17,896 nt of DNA, taken from the NCBI GenBank assembly GCA_947631315.1, contig CANRLA010000022.1, positions 1 through 17,896 on the forward strand. Direction: 5' to 3'. Position numbers and translations under genes: made by a program. The notes under the pieces are model-generated. The model did not search any database. It saw only the letters and a program-made list of their open reading frames with translations, and had not been told where the DNA came from. This DNA comes from an uncultured Clostridia bacterium (GTDB taxonomy: Bacteria > Bacillota > Clostridia > TANB77 > CAG-508). Of this stretch, positions 6,712-15,006 are shown in pieces. Positions within the stretch are counted from its first letter, which is position 1. Each line of letters opens with the position of its first letter.

Positions 6712-6740
6712 TATATTTTTTTATTTTTTATTTTTTATTT

Positions 6741-7466
6741 TTATACTTCTCTTGCTTTAACAATTAATCTTCTTTTTCCATAGTCAGTACATGTTATAAG
6801 AGTCAATTCTCTTTGGCCATTAGTAAGTTGGCTTGTGCAGCTTACATCTGTAGGTTCTACAACGCGTCTATCATAAATAGAATAGGTTATTGTTCTTCCT
6901 GATAAATCTTTTAATGTCACTTCATCTCCAACATAAGCATTTGCAAGCTTCCCAAACATTTTTCCACTTTTATAATTATGTCCTACAATGCAATAATTTC
7001 CTACTTCATTAGGGCTTGGTCCCCAATATTTACATAATGATACTTTTAGAAGTTCATCACTTTCCTCAGTTAATACTGGATAACTAATTCCCAATTTAGG
7101 AATACTAAGGACTGCTTCTGTTTCATAATTTTGTCCATTACTTGCTGTAACTTCGCTTGCAATAGGTTCTGTATCATTGTTTTGTGTTAAGTCTTGTATT
7201 GGTATTACCTGAGAATCATCTGAATTATTGTCTAATGATACAACTATAGAATGTTCTTCTATTATTGTATTGTCATTTGCTATTTGTTCTAATATTTCAT
7301 GTGATAAACCTTCTTTAGCGATTTTGTTTCTTTCTGATATAATATAATATAAAGAAAGGACTATTACTATAATTACAGATATTATATACAATGTTTTATA
7401 TATTTTTCTTTTTCTTTTCATTTCCTTAGTTACATATACTTTTTCTGATACTAATATCTGATTCAT
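6741..7466 (-). CDS. Sortase (LPxTG-type transpeptidase), possibly class D
   Basis: This 241-residue protein has a basic N-terminus, one membrane segment at about residues 24-44, a polar linker to about residue 115, and a C-terminal sortase domain. Catalytic residues are visible: His163 in VGHN, Cys226 in LITCT, and Arg232 or Arg233 in GKRRLIV. The domain begins with VLSIPKLGISYPVL, a typical sortase strand. Sortases join surface proteins or pilins to the cell wall from the outer face of the membrane. The start at ATG 7466 follows AAGGAGG. It lies 48 bp after rsmA. No LPxTG substrate or pilin operon is in this window, so it is probably a housekeeping-type enzyme with remote substrates. Class assignment is tentative because only motif-level comparison was possible. 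Confidence 0.9.
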   Translation of the reverse strand: MNQILVSEKVYVTKEMKRKRKIYKTLYIISVIIVIVLSLYYIISERNKIAKEGLSHEILEQIANDNTIIEEHSIVVSLDNNSDDSQVIPIQDLTQNNDTEPIASEVTASNGQNYETEAVLSIPKLGISYPVLTEESDELLKVSLCKYWGPSPNEVGNYCIVGHNYKSGKMFGKLANAYVGDEVTLKDLSGRTITYSIYDRRVVEPTDVSCTSQLTNGQRELTLITCTDYGKRRLIVKAREV

Positions 7467-7514
7467 TATATCCTCCTTTCTTTATTTTAATCTTTTATTC
7501 GCTTTTATATTAGT

Positions 7515-8336
7515 TTATGCTATTTTTATATTATCAATCTTATTAGCTAATTTTGCATATTCTTCTAAAGTAAGTTGTTCTCCTCTAATATTATCTTTTA
7601 TATTTAACTCATTTAAAATTTGTTGCAATTTTTCTTTTTCTACAATTGATGAAAGAGAATTTAATATTGTTTTTCTTCTTTTTGTAAAATTGGTTTTTAT
7701 TAAATCAAATAATAACTTTTCATCATTAACCTCTACTCTAGGCTTTTCTAATTTAGCTATTTTTACTATACTTGATTCAACTTTTGGGCTTGGAATAAAT
7801 TCTTCTTTTCCAACATTTCCAATTATTTTGCTATCTGCATAATAATTTACGTAGTATGTTATTGCCCCTGCTTTGCTTTTTCCAGGCTCTTCACATATTC
7901 TTTCTGCTACTTCTTTTTGAATTAATATTGTAATATCTTTTATATTTGTTTTAAGTAACTCTGTAATTATTGACGTAGTAATGTAATAAGGCAAATTTGC
8001 GACCACTTTTGCATTTGGAAAAGTTTTATTTATGTCTATTTTTAATATATCTTTATTTATGATTTCTAAATTATTATATGCAATAAATCGGGATTTTAAA
8101 ATTTCACACATTTTTGGGTCTAGTTCTACTGCATAAACTTTTTTTGCCTTTTCTAGTAAAACTTTAGTAAGTGTGCCTAAACCTGGTCCTATTTCAATTA
8201 TTATGTCATCACTATTTACATCTTCTGCTATTTTATTAAGTGATTGTTCATTTATTAAGAAATTTTGTCCCAATTTTTTATTTGGATATACATTATATTT
8301 ATCTATAATATATTTCGTTTCTTCATATAAATTCAT
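7515..8336 (-). CDS. rsmA: 16S rRNA (adenine(1518)-N(6)/adenine(1519)-N(6))-dimethyltransferase
   Basis: This 273-residue SAM-dependent methyltransferase dimethylates two adjacent adenines in the 3' terminal helix of 16S rRNA during 30S assembly. The family N-terminal motif KKLGQNFL is at residues 20-27. The SAM-binding motif I is EIGPGLGTLT (48-57), the acidic ribose-binding residue is in ELDPKM (71-76), and the catalytic motif IV is NLPYY (114-118). The C-terminal small helical domain contains FTKRRKTILNSL. The start at ATG 8336 follows AGGTAGGA, 12 bp after the preceding gene's stop. Length is normal. The related Erm resistance methylases are a weaker alternative because the N-terminal and NLPYY motifs fit RsmA/KsgA. 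Confidence 0.96.
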   Translation of the reverse strand: MNLYEETKYIIDKYNVYPNKKLGQNFLINEQSLNKIAEDVNSDDIIIEIGPGLGTLTKVLLEKAKKVYAVELDPKMCEILKSRFIAYNNLEIINKDILKIDINKTFPNAKVVANLPYYITTSIITELLKTNIKDITILIQKEVAERICEEPGKSKAGAITYYVNYYADSKIIGNVGKEEFIPSPKVESSIVKIAKLEKPRVEVNDEKLLFDLIKTNFTKRRKTILNSLSSIVEKEKLQQILNELNIKDNIRGEQLTLEEYAKLANKIDNIKIA

Positions 8337-8348
8337 AATTCCTACCTT

Positions 8349-10607
8349 TTAGTGTTGTCCTTCTGTGATTTCATCTTGTAATATTACATTAATAACTGTT
8401 CCTTCATCTACTTTCGTTCCAGCTGCTGGTTCTTGTGAAGTAACAATGCCACTACCTTTACTTGATATATTTAGATTCTGAGAATTTAACATTATTTTAG
8501 CTTGTGCTAGACTTACTCCTTTTAAATCCGGTACAGTTTGTGATACCCTTTCATCATTTCCTTGTGTATAAAGTTTAACTACTCCTCCACTAGGTAACAT
8601 TGTTCCTTCCTTAGGCATTTGTTCTGATACTATTTCATCTGAGTTTCCAACATAACTATATTTTAATCCTAAATTTTGTATAATTTTTTCTGCTTCTGCT
8701 AATGTTTTATTTTGTACATTAGGAACAGTCACTAATTTAGTTGTATCTTCACTTTCTTCGCCATTTGATGGTATATTTAAATATGGAAGAATTTCTGATA
8801 AAATTTGTGAAACAACTGGGGCTGCAATTGTTCCTCCATAAATACTTGTTCCTCTTGGTCCATATAATGTAAGTAAAGTAACTAATTTTGTATTTTCAGA
8901 TGGTGCCATTGCTAAGAATGATGCAACATAACCATTTTCGGGATGATTTGGATCAGGTTCTGATGTTCCAGTCTTTCCTCCAATTGTATATCCTACAACT
9001 TTACCATGATTTCCTCCTCCATCTTCTACTACTGATTGCATTATACTTCTCATTTTTTCTGCTGTTTCACTAGATATAACCTGTCTTTCTTCTACTGTTT
9101 CTATCGTTTTCTTATATCCCGTATCAGGATTTTCAATTTCCTTTACTACGTGTGGAGTAACTAGTTTTCCACCATTTGCTATTGTACATGCTGCTTTTAC
9201 GAGTTGCAATGGTGTAATTGTAAATCTTTGTCCAAATGACATTGTTGCAAGTTCAACTGGTCCAACATTTGATTCGTCCCAAAATGTACTTTTTCCTTCA
9301 CTTGGAAGGTCGATTCCTGTTTTATCAAAGAATCCAAATGCTTTTAAATATTTATAAAAATTTGAAGTTCCTACTCTTTGTCCTAATTGAATTAATGCTG
9401 CATTACATGAGTTTCCTATTGCTTTTCGTAAAGACTGACTTCCATGTACTGAATTATTAGCACACTTTATTGTTGCGTTTGCTACTATTTGATTACCACT
9501 ACAATAAAAGTCTCCTGGTATATCTGTTTCTGTTATATTTTCTTCTAAAGCTATTGATGCAGTAATTACTTTAAATGTTGAGCCTGGCTCATAATTATCA
9601 AGTACTGCTCTGTTTCTCCACATAGTATATAGTTTTTCATTTTTTTCTTGGTCAGATAGTTCATCCCAACCTGCTGATATAGAGGCATTAGGAGTATATG
9701 GCTCATTTAAATTATAATCCGGATATGTTGCCATAGCAAGTATTTCTCCAGTTTCCGGATTCATTATAATTGCATTTCCTCCTCTTGAGCAATTATTTTC
9801 CTCTACTGCTTGTTTTAAATATTTTTCAACTACTGATTGAATATTAGAGTCTATTGTTAAATATATGTTACTACCATTTTCAGGTTCAATATATTCTTGA
9901 TTTTCATCGGGAATTGCTTCTTGTGTAACAGATATTCTTGTTGATAATTTCCCATTTGTTCCTTTTAAAACATCATCATAACTAAGTTCTACTCCATCTA
10001 ATCCTTGATTGCTTGTACCACAAAATCCTATAAGATTTGATGCTAAATTATCATAAGGATAATATCTTTTTGTATCTTCATCTATATTAACACCTGCACT
10101 TGCATTATTTTCTTCAAGCCATTCTTTTAAAACATCAACCTTATCTGTTTCTACTTTTGATACAATAGTTTCTACATTTTTATCACTATTTAATTTAGTT
10201 AAAACCTCATCATAATTTAGTTCAAAGATTTCAGAAAATGCTTTGGCCATTTTTTCCTTTAGTTCTTTTGTTTTCTCTTTATTAGTAACTCCTCCTTCTT
10301 TTACATTTATGTATTCAGGATTTACTGATACTGTATCAACTGCTGCGCTAATTGCTAAAGCTTTTCCATTTGAATCATAAATTGTTCCTCTTCTAGCGCT
10401 TATTACTGTGTTAGATGTAGATTGGCTATATTCTCTTTGTTTTAGCCATGCTCCTTGAACAAATTGTATATATCCTATTCTTACAATCAAAAAGATAAAT
10501 AATAAAATAAGTGCAACTAATATAAGCATCATTCTTTTTCCTGATACTTTAAGTATTTTTTTATTTTTTTTATAATTTTTATTATTTATCTTTTTTCCTT
10601 TTTGCAT
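8349..10607 (-). CDS. Class B penicillin-binding protein with two PASTA domains (FtsI/SpoVD/PBP2-like)
   Basis: This 752-residue protein has a very basic cytoplasmic tail (residues 1-25), one membrane anchor (about 27-47), a dimerisation domain beginning with ARRGTIYDSNG (71-81), and a transpeptidase domain. Active-site motifs are complete: STFK (Ser343-Lys346), SCN (400-402) and KTG (545-547). Two PASTA domains follow at about 625-690 and 692-748. It crosslinks peptidoglycan outside the membrane, in septation or spore cortex synthesis. FtsI-like proteins and SpoVD both have this layout. The position between ftsH and rsmA, not beside mraW, ftsL or mraY, is unusual for a division PBP. The first ATG (10607) has a poor ribosome binding site, and Met26 has AGGA 6 nt upstream. 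I keep the first because the basic tail is typical. Confidence 0.93.
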   Translation of the reverse strand: MQKGKKINNKNYKKNKKILKVSGKRMMLILVALILLFIFLIVRIGYIQFVQGAWLKQREYSQSTSNTVISARRGTIYDSNGKALAISAAVDTVSVNPEYINVKEGGVTNKEKTKELKEKMAKAFSEIFELNYDEVLTKLNSDKNVETIVSKVETDKVDVLKEWLEENNASAGVNIDEDTKRYYPYDNLASNLIGFCGTSNQGLDGVELSYDDVLKGTNGKLSTRISVTQEAIPDENQEYIEPENGSNIYLTIDSNIQSVVEKYLKQAVEENNCSRGGNAIIMNPETGEILAMATYPDYNLNEPYTPNASISAGWDELSDQEKNEKLYTMWRNRAVLDNYEPGSTFKVITASIALEENITETDIPGDFYCSGNQIVANATIKCANNSVHGSQSLRKAIGNSCNAALIQLGQRVGTSNFYKYLKAFGFFDKTGIDLPSEGKSTFWDESNVGPVELATMSFGQRFTITPLQLVKAACTIANGGKLVTPHVVKEIENPDTGYKKTIETVEERQVISSETAEKMRSIMQSVVEDGGGNHGKVVGYTIGGKTGTSEPDPNHPENGYVASFLAMAPSENTKLVTLLTLYGPRGTSIYGGTIAAPVVSQILSEILPYLNIPSNGEESEDTTKLVTVPNVQNKTLAEAEKIIQNLGLKYSYVGNSDEIVSEQMPKEGTMLPSGGVVKLYTQGNDERVSQTVPDLKGVSLAQAKIMLNSQNLNISSKGSGIVTSQEPAAGTKVDEGTVINVILQDEITEGQH

Positions 10608-10621
10608 TATTTTTTTCTTTC

Positions 10622-12424
10622 TTATTCATCAAATATAGCATCAAATTCTTCGCCTGTTATTTTTTCTTTTTCCATAAGTATTTCTGCTACTTTATCTAAT
10701 TTATCCCTATTATTTTTTAGAATCTCTTCCGCTTTTTTATAAGCATTATCTATAATTATTTTTATTTCTTCATCTATTATGCCAGCGGTTTCTTCTGAAT
10801 ATGATTTTTCTTGAGCAAAGTCTCTTCCTAAAAATACTTCTTCTTGGTCTGATCCTAATGTAATTGTACCAATTCTGTCACTCATACCATATTTTGTAAC
10901 CATTGCTTTTGCAATTTTAGTTGCTCTTTCTATGTCATTGCTTGCACCTGTAGAAATATCTCCTAGAACTAATGCTTCTGATACTCTTCCTCCAAGAAGT
11001 GATACTATATTTTCGTTCATTTCAGTTTTTGATACAAAAGATTTATCTTCAACTGGTCTATACATTGTGTATCCTCCAGCCATTCCTCTTGGTATAATTG
11101 ATATTTCGTGAACTGGGTCTTGTGTTGGTAAGAATTTACTTACTACTGCATGACCTCCTTCATGATATGCAACTAATCTCTTTTCTTTGTCACTTCTTAC
11201 TCTAGTTTTCTTTTCAGGTCCCATTGTAACTTTTACCATTGCATCTTCTATTTCTTTTTGACCTATTTCATTTTTATCTCTTCTTGCTGCTAAAAGTGCA
11301 GCTTCATTCAATAAGTTTTCTAGGTCTGCTCCTGTAAATCCTGAAGTATTTTTTGCTATTACTTTTAAATCTACATCTGCCTCAAATCTTTTCTTTTTAC
11401 AATGTACTTCTAATATTTGCTCTCTTGCTTTTACATCAGGTGCTGGAACTACTATTTGTCTATCAAATCTTCCTGGTCTTAATAATGCTTTATCAAGTAC
11501 ATCAGGTCTGTTTGTTGCGGCTAAAACTATAACTCCTTCGTTAGCCGAGAATCCATCCATTTCAACCAACATTTGATTTAGGGTTTGTTCTCTTTCATCA
11601 TGTCCTCCACCTAAACCTGCTCCTCTTTGACGACCAACAGCATCAATTTCATCTATAAATACTATACATGGTGCATTTCTTTTTGCTTCTTCAAATAAAT
11701 CTCTTACTCTTGATGCACCAACACCTACAAACATCTCAACAAAATCTGAACCACTTATGATAAAAAATGGTACTCCTGCTTCTCCTGCTACTGCCTTTGC
11801 AAGAAGAGTTTTACCTGTTCCTGGTGAACCTACTAAAAGAACTCCTTTAGGTATTCTTGCTCCCATTTCTGTAAATTTTCTAGGATTTTTTAAGAATTCT
11901 ACAATTTCTTGTAGTTCTTCTTTTTCTTCATCTATTCCTGCTACATCATTAAATGTAACTTTATTCTTATCATTAGAATTTAACATTCTTGCTCTGCTTT
12001 TGCCAAATGTCATAGTTCCTTTTTGTTGTCCACCTGCACCTCCCATAAATAGCATCAATATTAATAATATCATTATTATTGATGATACAGGTAATAATAG
12101 GTCTGCTACTATAACCCAAAAAGGTTCATCTGCCGATGTAACATTGACTGCATTTCCTTGCATAGAAGTATTTAGGTTTTCTAATAGATTTTCTACATTT
12201 GGTATATTTACATTTTTTATGTTTGAATCATCTTTTATTTTTACTTTTGCATTTTTGCCTTCATAATCTATTTCTACATCTGTTACTTCTCCTGCTTCAA
12301 TTTTACTTAATAATTCTGAATATGTTAAAGTATTATTAGCACCATTTAAAATTGCTGGTAATACAAATATAATTATTATCCCTATAACTAACCATATAGC
12401 TAATGTTTTAATTCCGCTTTTCAA
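10622..12424 (-). CDS. ftsH: ATP-dependent zinc metalloprotease FtsH
   Basis: This 600-residue membrane AAA+ protease extracts and degrades membrane proteins and some soluble regulators. Two membrane segments (about 7-26 and 103-127) flank an extracytoplasmic domain. The AAA module has Walker A GSPGTGKT (199-206), Walker B IVFIDEID (254-261) and the second region of homology ATNRPDVLDKALLRPGRFD. The protease zinc motif HEGGH is at 421-425. The start is TTG at 12422-12424, preceded at 7 nt by AGGAGG; the protein start MKSGIK before the first membrane helix fits. The next gene begins 14 bp after the stop, so they are probably cotranscribed. In many Bacillota the order is tilS-hpt-ftsH; here hpt is missing. 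Confidence 0.97.
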   Translation of the reverse strand: MKSGIKTLAIWLVIGIIIIFVLPAILNGANNTLTYSELLSKIEAGEVTDVEIDYEGKNAKVKIKDDSNIKNVNIPNVENLLENLNTSMQGNAVNVTSADEPFWVIVADLLLPVSSIIMILLILMLFMGGAGGQQKGTMTFGKSRARMLNSNDKNKVTFNDVAGIDEEKEELQEIVEFLKNPRKFTEMGARIPKGVLLVGSPGTGKTLLAKAVAGEAGVPFFIISGSDFVEMFVGVGASRVRDLFEEAKRNAPCIVFIDEIDAVGRQRGAGLGGGHDEREQTLNQMLVEMDGFSANEGVIVLAATNRPDVLDKALLRPGRFDRQIVVPAPDVKAREQILEVHCKKKRFEADVDLKVIAKNTSGFTGADLENLLNEAALLAARRDKNEIGQKEIEDAMVKVTMGPEKKTRVRSDKEKRLVAYHEGGHAVVSKFLPTQDPVHEISIIPRGMAGGYTMYRPVEDKSFVSKTEMNENIVSLLGGRVSEALVLGDISTGASNDIERATKIAKAMVTKYGMSDRIGTITLGSDQEEVFLGRDFAQEKSYSEETAGIIDEEIKIIIDNAYKKAEEILKNNRDKLDKVAEILMEKEKITGEEFDAIFDE

Positions 12425-12483
12425 TTTTATTCCTCCTATATTTTACTATATATACTTTAAAATATAATTTTTATTCATTTTTA

Positions 12484-12512
12484 AGATTATCATACCAAGA
12501 ACAATTATGCAA
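12484..12512 (-). promoter_or_regulatory. Candidate promoter of the ftsH operon
   Basis: On the minus strand TTGCAT (12507-12512) lies 17 bp from TAATCT (12484-12489). A GATAAT (12486-12491) overlaps it at 15 bp spacing. The transcript would have a leader of about 55 nt. No heat-shock CIRCE repeat is visible. The match is moderate, and two inverted repeats nearby (ATACCAA 12492-12498 with TTGGTAT 12544-12550; CGTAAGT 12536-12542 with ACTTACG 12563-12569) may be regulatory. Confidence 0.5.
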
Positions 12513-12535
12513 TACTTTTCTTTAAACTTTTTTCT

Positions 12536-12569
12536 CGTAAGTGTTGGTATAAGTGGATTTCTACTTACG
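12536..12569. repeat. Inverted repeat just after the tilS stop
   Basis: CGTAAGT (12536-12542) and ACTTACG (12563-12569) form a 7-bp dyad with a 20-nt loop. No T-run follows on minus (AGAAAAAAG follows), so it does not look like a finished terminator for dnaB-tilS. A second dyad, ATACCAA with TTGGTAT, overlaps this one and reaches into the ftsH promoter, so the two pairings could be mutually exclusive in RNA. Confidence 0.4.
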
Positions 12570-12574
12570 GAATT

Positions 12575-13573
12575 TTACTTTATAATGGTAAAAAAAATTT
12601 TATTATTTTTTATACTGATTTTTAAATTTTTATTTAATTTCATAAATTTGTTTCCAATATTTCTTTCAGATAATTTAATAATGTCTTCAACATTAGTTTT
12701 TTCAATATTTCTAGTATCTCCTATTAAGTTCTCTATCGTATATAATATTAAATTTTCCTTTATAGCTTTTGGAAGTTTATTAAATTCATTCGTTTCATAA
12801 CTAATTTCTCCTACGGAGATATGCTTTATAGAGTTAAATGTTTTTTCCACTGTATCTTTTATAAATTCATTTTCTTCTTTTATTATTTTTGATGTTCGAC
12901 TTAATGAATCTATAACATTAGGATTTATCTTTTTCATTATTGGAAGAATTTCATTTCTTATAATATTCCTATTATATATATTTTCTTTATTAGTACTGTC
13001 AATTCTAGGTTCTAAATGATTTTTTTCGCAATAATCTTCAATTTCATCTCTTGAAATATTGATGAATGGCCTTATATATTTTCCATATTCTATTTCTTGG
13101 ATTCCTTCTAAGCCCTTTAGTCCTGCTCCTCTTATTAAATTTAATAAAACTGTTTCACTATTGTCATTTTTATTGTGAGCTATCGCTATTTTATTTGCTT
13201 TTTCTTTTTCTAAAATTTCATCAAAAAAGCTGTATCTAACCAACCTTCCCGTTTCTTCTGTGCCTTTTTTTAATTTTTTTGATAATTCTAAAATATTTTC
13301 TCTCTTTTTAAAGAATGGTATTTGCATTTTTTTACATACATTTTCCACAAAAAGTTCATCATCTGTGGAATCTAATCTAATCAAGTGATTTATATGAGCA
13401 CATATAATTTTGTATTTTAGTATATCTTTAAATTTATTTAGGCAATATAAAAGAGCAATAGAGTCTGGACCTCCTGAGACCCCGACTACTATTACATCAT
13501 TTTCATTTATTAATTTTTTTTCTTTTACTGTTTTTAAAAATTTTTCTTCTAAAACATCTAATCTTTGTGCCAT
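12575..13573 (-). CDS. tilS: tRNA(Ile)-lysidine synthetase, short form
   Basis: This 332-residue enzyme attaches lysine to C34 of the CAU-anticodon isoleucine tRNA so that it reads AUA, a codon that must be frequent in this A/T-rich genome. The N-type ATP pyrophosphatase motif SGGPDS is at residues 33-38. HINHLIR (80s) and the HNKNDNSETVLLNLIRGAGLKGL segment (about 160-180) match the family core. TilS of Bacillus and E. coli is about 430-470 residues with a C-terminal tRNA-binding domain; this protein stops soon after the middle helical domain. Short TilS forms exist (Aquifex type). The sequence downstream of the stop gives no continuation, so I do not see a frameshift. The start at ATG 13573 follows AAAGGAAAA, 82 bp after the dnaB stop. 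Confidence 0.9.
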   Translation of the reverse strand: MAQRLDVLEEKFLKTVKEKKLINENDVIVVGVSGGPDSIALLYCLNKFKDILKYKIICAHINHLIRLDSTDDELFVENVCKKMQIPFFKKRENILELSKKLKKGTEETGRLVRYSFFDEILEKEKANKIAIAHNKNDNSETVLLNLIRGAGLKGLEGIQEIEYGKYIRPFINISRDEIEDYCEKNHLEPRIDSTNKENIYNRNIIRNEILPIMKKINPNVIDSLSRTSKIIKEENEFIKDTVEKTFNSIKHISVGEISYETNEFNKLPKAIKENLILYTIENLIGDTRNIEKTNVEDIIKLSERNIGNKFMKLNKNLKISIKNNKIFFTIIK

Positions 13574-13655
13574 CTATTTTCCTTTTTATTCTAATTAATT
13601 TTAGTAATAATTTTTAGTCTTTTTAATTGTTATTTACACAATTTTATGTCATTTT

Positions 13656-14987
13656 TTAGCCGTTAAATTTATTTGCAAACTTGGTATAACTTGGCATCCA
13701 TAATAATTCTACTGTTCCAACAGGTCCGCTTCTATTTTTTGCAATTATTATTTCTGCAATGTTTGTTTGCTCAGATTGTGGATTATAGTAATCATCTCTA
13801 TAAATAAACATAACCATATCTGCATCTTGCTCTATAGAACCCGATTCACGAAGGTCTTGAAGCATTGGTCTATGATCTGTTCTAGCTTCTGGTGCACGAG
13901 ATAACTGAGAAAGTGCAATTACTGGTACATCAATTTCTTTTGCAAGTATTTTTAAAGATCTACTGATTTCTGCTATTTCCTGCTCACGACCTGTCGCTTT
14001 TCCACTTCCACTAATTAATTGTAAATAGTCAATTACTATTAAACCAATATTTTTTTCTATTTTTAATTTTCTGCATTTAGCTCTAATTTCTGCAACTGTT
14101 ATTCCTGGTGTATCATCTATAAATATACCTGATGATTCTGAAAGTTCTCCTGATGCCATTGCAAGTTTTGTCCATTCGTCGTCATTTATATCCCCTTTTT
14201 GAACTTTACTACTATCTACCATTGCTTGCGCACACAATATTCTATTAGCACATTGCTCTTTTGACATTTCTAAGCTAAATACTACAACTGGAGTATTAGA
14301 GCTTATAGCAGCATTAGTTGCTATATTTAATGCAAATGCAGTTTTTCCCATGGCTGGTCTTGCTGCAATTAATATTAAATCCGATTTATGAAATCCTGCT
14401 GTTTTATTGTCTAAATCAATGAAACCAGTTGCAACTCCTGTTATATGTTGTTTATTATTATATAACTCTTGAAGTTCTGTAAAAGAATCAACTAAAATAT
14501 CTTTTATTGATTCATATCCTTTTTGTGATTTTCTTTGCATTATGTCAAAAATTTTCTTTTCTGCACTGTCCATTATTGTTTCTATTTCTTCATTTTGACT
14601 ATAACCTAGTTGTATTAAGTCATTTGCTGTTTTTATTAAACTTCTAAGCAATGATTTTTCTTCTACTATTTTAACATATTTTGAGGCATTCGCAGTTGTT
14701 GGTACTTTTTCAGGAAGACTTGCTAGATACTCTAATCCACCTACTGCTTCTAATTTTCCCATAGAAGTCAATTCATCTTTTAATGTAATTATATCTATTG
14801 GCTCACCTTTCCCATATATGCTCATTATTGCATCATATATAGTACTGTTATCATTTCTGTAAAAATCATCTGATTTCAAGATTTCAATAGCTGCTACTAC
14901 TGCTTCTTTATCTGTAAGCATACTTCCAAGGACAGCTTGTTCAGCTTCATCATCATGTGGTGGTACTTTTTCAATTTCTACTGCCAT
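13656..14987 (-). CDS. dnaB: Replicative DNA helicase DnaB
   Basis: This 443-residue hexameric helicase unwinds DNA at the replication fork. The N-terminal all-helical domain starts with the family signature PPHDDEAEQAVLGSML (9-24). The RecA-like C-terminal domain has Walker A ARPAMGKT (209-216), Walker B VIDYLQL (318-324) and the later motif QDLRESGSIEQDADMVMF (377-394). There is no intein or insertion, and length is normal. The start at ATG 14987 follows AGGAGG. It lies 19 bp after rplI, and the gdpP-rplI-dnaB order is conserved across Bacillota (in Bacillus the helicase is called DnaC). This placement supports a housekeeping chromosomal gene and not a phage helicase. Confidence 0.97.
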   Translation of the reverse strand: MAVEIEKVPPHDDEAEQAVLGSMLTDKEAVVAAIEILKSDDFYRNDNSTIYDAIMSIYGKGEPIDIITLKDELTSMGKLEAVGGLEYLASLPEKVPTTANASKYVKIVEEKSLLRSLIKTANDLIQLGYSQNEEIETIMDSAEKKIFDIMQRKSQKGYESIKDILVDSFTELQELYNNKQHITGVATGFIDLDNKTAGFHKSDLILIAARPAMGKTAFALNIATNAAISSNTPVVVFSLEMSKEQCANRILCAQAMVDSSKVQKGDINDDEWTKLAMASGELSESSGIFIDDTPGITVAEIRAKCRKLKIEKNIGLIVIDYLQLISGSGKATGREQEIAEISRSLKILAKEIDVPVIALSQLSRAPEARTDHRPMLQDLRESGSIEQDADMVMFIYRDDYYNPQSEQTNIAEIIIAKNRSGPVGTVELLWMPSYTKFANKFNG

Positions 14988-15006
14988 ATATATCCTCCTG
15001 ATAATT

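Larger units (their letters stand above)
6342..6740. other. Gene-free 399-bp interval between the sortase gene and nrdD
   Basis: No credible ORF is seen on either strand. From right to left it holds a long A/T-only hairpin just after the sortase stop, a moderately less A/T-rich stretch at about 6520-6620 with a weak imperfect stem (CGCT..TATT with AATAAGCG on minus), the nrdD promoter, and an A/T-rich nrdD leader of about 100 nt. A 23-bp sequence is present twice, at 6389-6411 and 6679-6701. Confidence 0.6.

Noticed and set aside
11757..12266. 169-residue plus-strand ORF opposite ftsH
   Set aside because: It lies entirely antisense to the well-conserved AAA and N-terminal regions of ftsH and has no recognisable domain; its composition is what the antisense of that gene gives.
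12536..12569. Rho-independent terminator for dnaB-tilS
   Set aside because: The stem is only 7 bp with a 20-nt loop and is followed on minus by AGAAAAAAG, not a T-run.
12507..12800. 97-residue plus-strand ORF over the tilS 3' end
   Set aside because: Phe/Leu-rich antisense frame of tilS and the ftsH promoter; no ribosome site or motif.
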